From Rhabdophis nuchalis (Eukaryota > Chordata > Lepidosauria > Squamata > Natricidae), in the NCBI GenBank assembly GCA_039707465.1, contig CM077649.1, positions 17,007,001-17,071,000 of the forward strand: a stretch of DNA of 64,000 nt, given 5' to 3'. Every line of letters begins with the position of its first letter. Position 1 is the stretch's first letter. Both the position numbers and the translations under genes were made by a program. This document shows, piece by piece, positions 55,470 to 64,000 of the stretch. The notes under the pieces were generated by a model. The model was not told where the DNA came from and made no database searches. It worked only from the letters and a program-made list of their open reading frames with translations.

Positions 55470-55694
55470 TAAGAGCCCTGGTGGTGCAGTGGCTGGAATG
55501 CAGGATTGCAGGCTAACTCTGCCCACAGCTGGAGTTTGATCCTGATGGTGCTCAAGGTTGACTTAGCCATCCATCTTTCTGGGTTCAGTAAAATGAGAAC
55601 CCAAATTGTTGGGGACAATATGTTGACATTGGAAATGGCTCAGATAGTATTGTAAGCACCATGGACAAGTATGTAAGTCTAAATGCTATTGATT
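55470..55694 (+). mobile_element. MIR-like tRNA SINE, copy 2
   Basis: AGAGCCCTGGTGGTGCAGTG, TGCTCAAGGTTGACTTAGCC, AAATTGTTGGGGACAATATG and AAGTCTAAATGCTATTG follow the 40015 copy but are more diverged. The B box is damaged (GGAGTTTGATCC). Confidence 0.8.
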
Positions 55695-57013
55695 TTGTTA
55701 ATACATATGGTTACAATACTTGCATTAGCATATGAGCCTTATGTACTGTTTGTGATAAGGACCTATAATTAATTGGTGTAATTAAAATAATATTTGGCGA
55801 CACCTCTCATTTCTTTTTTCTTCCCAGTTCTAGTTGTTATCTTCAGATTAGCCAATGGGAGCTAAATGGGAGACTGCTTACGTAGTACATTCATTTGCAG
55901 TGCTACAAGGCTTTCCAGAAATGAGAGAAACCTATAATTTTATCCAAAGCATTCAGACCTTAGTGTATAGCTAAATGGTGCTAAGTGATTTTTCTTCGCC
56001 AGAACCAATGGACTTAGATAATAGCCATGATAAAATATCCATAGCACGTGAAGTTTCATCAAAAGAAATAAGTGACCTTCAGAACAAAGAGTTCTTTCAA
56101 GGTGGCATGAGAACAAATAGGAGGCTAATTTACTGAAAATGAATAGCAGGGTGCATATTGCTTTTAATAGGGAAAATTGTTAATTTGATCCCATTATATA
56201 AATGAATAAATTAAGACAGTAACAAAAAAAAAGAAAGGAAGAAAACAACAACTGATGGTAGGGATTTGTGTTCTTACACTTAATGTTTTTAATACATTTG
56301 ACTAGCAGTTAAATATATTATAGGAAAGGAAGTCGTGCTCAGAAATTGAATGGAAATATCAATGGAAAAAGCAATTAGTTGCAACCATCAAAAGCTAGCA
56401 AGAACATATTGACTTTGTGTTATTTCTGTTGCAGCCTACAATATACTGCATGTCACATTTTTTCATATCAGTTCATAAAGGGTCATTCTTGGCAGTCTCC
56501 ATTTTATATCATTAAAAATTGGTATAAAAGCAATTTTAAAAACTCGGTCTTGAAATGTTTAAAATTAGATGTACAGTATAAAAGTATGCCTAGTGTTACT
56601 TGAGACTTTTCAACCTAATTTGCACATGTAAACACCACATACAGACAAAGACATGAATAAGTTAGTTATTTTCACATAAAAGTGTTAAATATTATACTGA
56701 TCTTTTGCAATGCATTTGGGGAAAATAATCATTCTCATATAGTTGGCTGTGCAGAGGGAATTATAGTAACTGACAAATTAGAAAAAAAATATGAGTATAA
56801 ACAACAAATCTGAGCATCAGATGTGGTTGATTGTTGATCAGTCATCTATCAAAAGGGAAAGCACACTGATGTGTATCTTTCACATCGTGATTTGTTGAAG
56901 TCATTTGCATGTAGATGTGTACGATGTTTTACTTCAGATGATACTGTTCTTACTGTATTGATTTGTTTATTATTTCAAGGGTAAAGTCACTTAAACCTCA
57001 GTAGATGGCAGCA
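55695..57013. other. unassigned AT-rich DNA
   Basis: Nothing recognised. Confidence 0.4.
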
Positions 57014-57066
57014 TCTAGCCAATCTTGAAAGCTGAACATACTTAGATGGGGATCAACTAGGAGTTG
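57014..57066 (+). repeat. 5S rRNA-like fragment, degenerate
   Basis: CTTGAAAGCTGAACA followed by TACTTAGATGGGGATCAAC resembles the 5S internal control region (CTCGGAAGCTAAGCA ... TACTTGGATGGGAGACCGC) with about 17 bp of the middle missing. Could be the head of an old 5S-derived SINE or a 5S pseudogene. It is not a functional gene. Confidence 0.45.
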
Positions 57067-60000
57067 AAGAGCAATTAGCTTGACTGGATAGTTAAAATAC
57101 ATCCTGAGAGTAGAAAGTAACAAACTATTTCCATAGCATTGCTAGTTTACAGTGGCAATGGGTGCACCTGAAAGGCAGGTTTAGGGACAGAAAAATGTAT
57201 GTGATGAAAAAATGTATCTATTGTGGTTGCTGAGTGACACCAATTTAATGGCGTATTAAAAACAAAGATAGGAACTCAACCTTAAACCTTAGGAAGTATG
57301 GAAGGACAATTAATGGAGTTAATAGCATATATAACACATATAAGAGCAAGGCAGGTACATTCTTTTCTGAGATTAGGAGCTCAGCATATAATATATACTT
57401 TTGAGGCGAGGACTTTCAAAGGCTTTCTATAATCTGTGCTGCTTTTGTATAGATTCATACCAGGTGGTCACTAAAATTCATACAATTATTCATTCATTAT
57501 TGATTTTCATGATTTTACACCCTCTTCTCACACTAATATACTCTTTTACTCATTTGTATTTTGAAATCATAAGGAACTTACAAATCTTGCCAAGAACTGA
57601 AATCTAATTAAGCAAGCCAACCATGACAGTTATTAGAATATGAATGCCTTTCTAATAATTCTCTCTTCGCTTCTGCGATGTATATTTAAACTGATACAGT
57701 ATGAAATTCTTACAGAAACAAAGGGTTTAAAGAAAACAACTGCAATGCTAAAAAAAACATTCAGGGATATTATCTAAATTCGTCCTGGTGTGATCAATTT
57801 ATGAACAACAGTTTTTCAGAAGTCAAACAATACACTATCTCTCTCTCACACAGAATCTCCCTCCCTCCCGCCCTCCCCCTCCCTCCCGCCCTCCCCCTCC
57901 CTCTTTCTCATACACACACACACCTAATTGTAATTTTGCCATGAAAAGATATTACTTAATATACCAACTACATAAATACTAGTTGCTGTTAATAACTGTC
58001 ATAATGCTTTGAAGGAGAGATACTACAATCTTGAGAAGTGATAGTACAATCCTGAGTGAAATTGAGCCATTTCGTACCAATTATGTCATTGTACAAATGA
58101 AATAGCAAATCTACAAACTTATGGAACAGAAAAAAAGATTTCATGACCAATTTGGCCCTTCAGAGACCATTGAAAAAAGCATTTGCGGAAACTACTATAT
58201 TTTGGAACAGCACCAGAATGGGAGATATGCACAGAAGATAAGTGAAGTCAAAGGTTTTTAAAGCCTACTTTCTAACTATAAAGAGCAATACTGGCTATGT
58301 GGTCCATGATAAAACATTCAAAGTCCACAGAAACAATACTTTGTATCCTACAGTACTACCTCTAGCAAGTGCTTGTACCTACTACCCTGGAGCTAGATAG
58401 TCTGTACCACCTTACATTTTAAAATGTAACAGAAGAGTATTAAAATATGAAGGGTTCTGTCATGCTATACAATATGAGGTGCTTATTGACATTCAGGTAG
58501 AGACAATTCAGTTGAGTTGAAAACAATATTTTAATCCTCTCTGCCTAGCATTTTTCTGCATTTCATTGTAATTTCAGAATGAGTGTTATGCACCATCCTG
58601 GTGGCTTTAGATTATTTTTTTTTAAAGCTTGTTCTGCAGCTTCATTGAAAATTTGAAGACTTATATTTCTTGTCTAGTTTGCAAGAAATGTGAATTGAGG
58701 TTGGCTGAGATGTTAATGTTAGCTTCATTGGTTAAGTGTTAGTGAGATCACTGCGAGAAAATGCTACTGAACAATCTAGACATCAATGTATTTTAATGTA
58801 GGTTAAATAAGAATATTGAGGGAAACCTATTTTCATCAAACATGTTTCTTCTTGGAAAGAATCAAGAAAACCCTCAGCTGATCCAGCAACTACTAATTAT
58901 AATGGTTAGACATGGAAATGGGAGTAAGAGAAGACATATTGTTATGTTTACTGCTACTTGTGTCTGCACATTTATTCTACCTTTTAAAACACTTGTGAGA
59001 TGAATGACCTTTATTAGAGAGTTCAAGACAAATCAAATCAAACTTATTATAGTCCTAAATCCAGTTTATTATTGAGAAATTAATTATTTATCATATAAAC
59101 ATAATCACTGCAAATTATCCAAATAACAACTGAGCTTGAAGTTATAACATGAACCTAAAATATATTGGTATTTTGGTATATGTTATTTCTGGAATATTTT
59201 TGTTTTGGATAGTCAATTGAAAGTTTTCATAATCTGATAGAAATTCAGAATAGCTTGTTATGCCCTTTCAAATAAGATTCTCTAATGCATTATGAAGTAC
59301 TACACAGGAAAGAGATTGGATCCACAGTAAATCCACTAAAAACAACAGGACCAAAATATGCATTAAAATTTCATTTATTTTAGAGGATTTATTTAAGCCT
59401 AAATAAATCTGATTATTTTAGATTAGAACGAAATCATTTCTACTTCAAACTGGGACATTTCTAATCCTATCTAGATCCTTAATCAATTATGTGACAGCTG
59501 TAGCAATATTAGCATGGATAATGACACAGAAATTTGGGTGGGAATGTACATGAGTTATTATATTGTTTTAACCAGGACAATTTTTTTTTCAGGAAAGAAT
59601 CTTGGATGAGATTTCTCAACTGCTTGCCAAAGCATAGGACGCAGAGATGTTCTTTTATTTTGAGTAAAAAGTGACTCCTACAAATATACATTTTGGAAAT
59701 AAAGTTTTATCAAGACAGTTTTTTTCTTTGTATATAGAATAGAAATTTTAAAGAGCCAATATCACTCAAATTCTTTCCACATTTTTTAAATGATGATACC
59801 TAAGAATTGTGTACATTGTGGAAATTCCTGATCCAATAAAAAACTCTGTAAAGAAAGATAGTATAGAAATTACTTTTAAAAATAAATACATGTTACAAAA
59901 ACTGCAGATGAAATCTCCACAGGTTTAAAAAAATGTTAATAGATAAGGATTTAAATAAACATTTTAAAACATTAAATCCATTTCAATAATTAATTTTAAT

Positions 60001-61230
60001 GATTTCACATTAGAAATCACAGAATAAAATAAATGTTAATTATGAGCTTTAAAACTATTTCTGACTTTTCAATATTTTTAAAAGCAACCTTAGAAAAAGT
60101 GAAGCATCATGTTGCAACCCTCAGTAAAACAGAATAAGAACAGGTTTTAATTTAGTCTATCAGATGATTTTTTTTAAAAAAAAAATCATTCATTCTCATA
60201 TTTTATACCAAAAATTCATCACTTTGCTAGTAAATCCCAGAATGGTACACTGTAAAAGAATCTACATAAAGCTTAAAGCAGAAGAATGCACTGTTAATGC
60301 AACAGATATGTAAAGAAACATTCCAAGAATTCATTGCATTAAAAAAAATGCCAAGGTCTATATGTTCATTAAAAGAATATCAGTTCTACAATATTCTTAA
60401 TGCAGATATGCAGTAATGGATGCAGAAAATATCAAAATATTACTACTGAAGAGAGAAAAAGCCAAGAAATAAACAAATGCCACCAAATATATTGAAATAG
60501 GTGTTTTTTGCTGAATTTATATATCATTTCATAGGGAACAGCTAAATCAGGCAAACAGGAACAGATTGGCTGACATACTGGTTGTTATGATTCCCCAGGT
60601 GGAGGTGCAAATGAAGACCAGAAACATAATGAGTTTACCTGGCAATGGGGCCAGCCAAGCTTTTGCCACAGATACTATTATGCTAAGTTGGGTGTCCGTG
60701 TGAAATTGCAACCTCTTTGTCCAGCCAAACGATTCTTATTTCCATATCTTCTATCTCATGCATTTCCAAGAACAATACATTGCACATTCTAGTGACTATG
60801 ATAGGATCAATGCCAATTGACAAAACAAAAATGGGTAATTCAATTCAAAAAGAAACAAATGTTCTGAAAAGTATTGAATTCACACAACTCTAAAATCAGC
60901 ACCTTTTTCTCCTAACGTGCCTTTGGTAAATCATAGTTGGTGATAAAAATGGAAAGGAAATTCTTAAGAGCCTTATGATTTCAATAAGAAATGAAGGATA
61001 AGATTGCCCTGACCTTAACTAGTCATTGCACTCTTATTATCGGGAAGGTGACTGATATTGAAAGCAAGTCACATAGTAAAGGTGAATTACATCACTAAAA
61101 CCTAGAAAGCAGCAAAAACAGTATTTCTTAAATACTGTCAATAACAGTATTGCTTAACTAAAAGAATAGCTACATCTGCACTTGGCTAAAAAAACGGTAA
61201 GGGCTTGAAGAAATTATACAAAGACATAGA
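57067..61230. other. unassigned AT-rich DNA
   Basis: About 4.2 kb without a recognisable gene or transposon. A small CCTCCC/CGCC tandem (about 57857-57905, an 18-bp unit twice) is the only clear repeat. Confidence 0.4.
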
Positions 61231-61238
61231 CCTTAAGG

Positions 61239-61373
61239 CAGAGGTTCCCAAACTTGGCAACTTTAAGACTTGTGGACTTCAACTCCCAGAAATCTCCAGC
61301 CAGCAGAGCTGGCTGGAGATTTCTGGGAGTTGAAGTCCACAAGTCTTAAAATTGCCAAGTTTGGGAACCTCTG
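61239..61373. mobile_element. palindromic hAT-like element, 135 bp
   Basis: CAGAGGTTCCCAAACTTGGC and GCCAAGTTTGGGAACCTCTG end an almost perfect inverted repeat meeting at CCAGCCAGCAGAGCTGGCTGG. Flanks CCTTAAGG (61231-61238) and CCTTAAGC (61374-61381) match at 7 of 8. Confidence 0.92.
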
Positions 61374-61381
61374 CCTTAAGC

Positions 61382-61828
61382 CTTCAGTGATGGAGCATCC
61401 ATGATTGCTAGGGACGTCAACCCAAAGGTGGAGAACCATGAGGCACCTGAACAGCGTGAGCTTCCTTAAACTCTAGCCCATCTCCTTGTCCCTGTGCACA
61501 CACAGTACCCCCCCAACAGTCTCTTCCCTTCTATCCCCCATGACCCACCCATATCCACCCATAAATACTATGACATTACAGCATTTTAAAACTGCTATCA
61601 CACTAAGAAAATGAAAACAACAATGTTCTCATGCATTTATTATTAACATAATAATTTGGTATCTACAAAAGATGGATGCAGGCCCAGCATCATGGATGAA
61701 GATAATCTGATTCCATTTATAACTTAATCAGCCGGTCAATAATGAGAAATGTTAAGTATGCTGAAGGGGCAACAGTTTGCCTATCTGTATAAAGCCAGAT
61801 CATCAAAAGTGCTTTGTGGGGGATTAGA
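61382..61828. other. unassigned DNA
   Basis: Nothing recognised. Confidence 0.4.
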
Positions 61829-61954
61829 TCTTCTCTTCTCTTCTCTTCTCTTCTCTTCTCTTCTCTTCTCTTCTCTTCTCTTCTCTTCTCTTCTCTTCTC
61901 TTCTCTTCTCTTCTCTTCTCCCCTCCCCTCCCTTCCCTCCTCTCCTCTCCTCCT
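61829..61954. repeat. TTCTC pentanucleotide microsatellite grading into CCCTC
   Basis: About 18 TTCTC units to 61920, then CCCTC/CTCTC units. Confidence 0.95.
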
Positions 61955-63957
61955 ACCACTTTAAGCAACTTTCTGGGAAAACAACATGAGATAAAGCAGA
62001 GCTGCTAAAAAGGTGGAAAATTATAAATCAATGAGAATCTGTAAGAAGGGGATATCACACCATCTTCTTTCCTCCTCCCTACTGGAAAAGCTCTATAGTA
62101 ATACTAATTTTCACCAAAGGGATAGAGGCAAAGTGAATACAGAATATAATTTTGGATTCAAAATCTCGCTGTTTGCCTGACAAAATGATACCTCTCAGCT
62201 AAGACAAGCTTGTGATAGTATGCCTATCTACCTTCTATGCACACTTAGTGGAGGTAAAGTCCAAATAAAGAGGACCCATTGGATGGAAAATCTGAATAAA
62301 TCTAATCTTTAATTTCTTCCTTGGCTGACATAAAACAAATGGATTTAGAAAATGGCTGAGGTAGAAGAATTTTGGATATCCTTGCTCTAAAAATGTGGAA
62401 GAAAAAATTGGCTTGAGTTTAGAAATAACTACGGTACATAGGAAACACTAATTAACTGCAAATAGAGATGTCACAATGTATGCAATTTTACAATGCTGTA
62501 CATGATTTTATCGCTGCAGAGGAGGCATTTGTGTGAAACAGTGAAACCTTTTCTCATGCCAATTATTTCTGTCTACCCTGTATGTTCTGGCACAATGGGT
62601 GTGCTCCAGGTCCTCTCTATTTATGCTGTCATCTTGTGGTACAGAGGAAGTGTGCTTTTTCTGTTTCGGTTCACACCCTCTTCAAAAAGCATCCCCACAG
62701 AGATAAGAACTTTACCTTCTGTCTGAAGGTTCCAGGAAAGCCTTTAAATCTGGCTTTGGTCCCAGACCTGGAGTTGATTTATCTGTGTATTATTATTTCT
62801 TGGGTCCTTGTTTTCGTTAATTTGCATTGTTTATAAGATCATCTTAGTCTTTGGATTGGGTTGATGTTTTATCTGTTCTTATAGATTTTCTAGTTGTGTA
62901 AACTGAGTACTTTGGAGCTGGGTGGCTAATAAATTCAAATGAAAAGTTAAACAATGTGTAATTGTATCACAACTCTGGAGCTTCCCTGTTTATTTGTGAT
63001 TATTCTGCCTACTTCATGGTTAATATTTATAGAAAGAAATTTCAAAACTACTGATTGTTGCATTTGTCAGCACTGGGTAGCACTTCGGATTCAAAGGCCA
63101 AAATATGCTTTGGATTTGAAGTCAGAGGTTATATTTTTATTTCATGTGCCTAGAAGCACTTTTTTTCCCCCCTTTTGAAAATGAAGTACTGCACTAGTAT
63201 TTATAAGAATAGAGATTTTAAAAAGTCAGTGCAAAGGGTTGTTTTGTAACTGATTCTTCCTTTTCATACTAATTTTCACTCTCTTGTTTTTGTCTTCAGC
63301 TTCTAAGGGTCTACTGCCAACACACCAGCTTGTCAAAGTCTGTTATACTGAACAGCTGGAATGTGATCTCATGGCCTTTGGAAGATAAGCAGAAAAATAA
63401 AAACTATTGCAAGACCCCTATGTCATCTCAATTAAGTATTTTATTTAGAGATAACAGTCTCATTGGGACATGGGAAAATTATAGCCAGGAGACCTCTCAG
63501 TTCTGCAATAAACCTACAATAGTTCACTATATATTTTACACACCCTATTCCTCATGATGCAATTTAATTTGTTGAAAATTACATCTCTCCCAAATGGAGT
63601 AGTGGAAAAAAATATATACAAAAAACAGACTTATTATCAGACACATTATCTAGAATATCTCAATGGCACATTGTTTTGAGTACACACACTCACAATTTGA
63701 TTTGTTTTAGCAAGTGTAACATTACGACTATAACAAACTTTGTTTTGTTTTGTACAAAACTGTATTGGCTTTCAATCATTCCTTTTGTTTAATGGAAAAT
63801 CTGGCCATAAAAAAATGTTGATTTCTTAGTTTGAAGGGTGGGGAGAGTTAAAGTAGCAGCAATCTAAAGTGGAATATCCAGTTTAGTGGAATATATGCAG
63901 TCATACACAGAAAAGGTGTTGACTTATTCATGTTTGGATTTTAAGATACTGGTTGAT
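61955..63957. other. unassigned AT-rich DNA
   Basis: Open frames up to 84 codons have no recognisable domains or splice context. Nothing recognised. Confidence 0.4.

Positions 63958-64000
<43 letters not shown>
63958..64000. repeat. AAT triplet microsatellite, runs off the window
   Basis: At least 13 AAT units reach the window edge. By analogy with 53889 and 23414 it may mark the 3' end of a reverse-strand L2 just outside. Confidence 0.9.

Noticed and set aside
62493..63557. Host exon near the right end (frames of 74-84 codons)
   Set aside because: No domain, codon pattern or splice-site pair is visible, and frames of this length are expected by chance in a 64-kb window.

Overview
The window looks like non-coding, repeat-dense nuclear DNA of a squamate reptile, most likely a snake. 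I base this on family recognition from memory, without a database search: CR1/L3-type LINE 3' ends with pentanucleotide tails, L2 LINE ends with the GGGCGG hairpin tail, a Sauria-type (ACA) SINE, MIR-like and CR1-tailed tRNA SINEs, a squamate-type L1, and many short hAT-like elements with 8-bp target duplications. I found no host protein-coding exon, functional tRNA/rRNA gene, CRISPR array or bacterial feature. Nearly all open frames are translated microsatellites or reverse transcriptase remnants.

Layout. 0-5 kb: degraded CR1 copies (one split by two hAT-like insertions) and a complete tRNA/CR1-tail SINE with a 10-bp target duplication. 5.3-6.1 kb: a CTAC-rich composite minisatellite. 6.8-10 kb: a cluster of Penelope-like fragments, inverted-repeat modules joined to TA/CA microsatellites, and two units that carry hammerhead-ribozyme folds downstream of tRNA-like A/B boxes. 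10-23 kb: sparse repeats (a snake-type MITE, CR1 ending in TATTG repeats, L2, Sauria SINE, palindromic hAT elements). 23-30 kb: three reverse-strand L2 3' ends, a candidate LTR containing a nested L2 with 29-bp target duplications, and an L1 remnant. 32-40 kb: the longest open CR1 frame (236 codons), an LTR copy, CT and triplet microsatellites, another CR1 and a hAT-like element. 41-45 kb: an inverted pair of L2 tails, then an L1 LINE whose 5' part is inverted relative to its 3' part and is interrupted by hAT and L2 insertions. 45-55 kb: three hAT families with clean 8-bp duplications, a perfect 76-bp-arm inverted repeat, and an LTR copy with a 5-bp duplication. 55-64 kb: mostly unassigned AT-rich DNA with a MIR-like SINE, a 5S-like fragment, one palindromic hAT and microsatellites.

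No operon or pathway logic applies. The story is transposon nesting: hAT elements entered older CR1 and L1 copies, L2 entered hAT and LTR copies, and microsatellites sit at or inside transposon ends. The observations most worth follow-up are the two hammerhead ribozyme folds in a tRNA-like/Penelope-like context, the perfect inverted repeat at 47931-48093, the L1 inversion, and the microsatellite-carrying hAT family.
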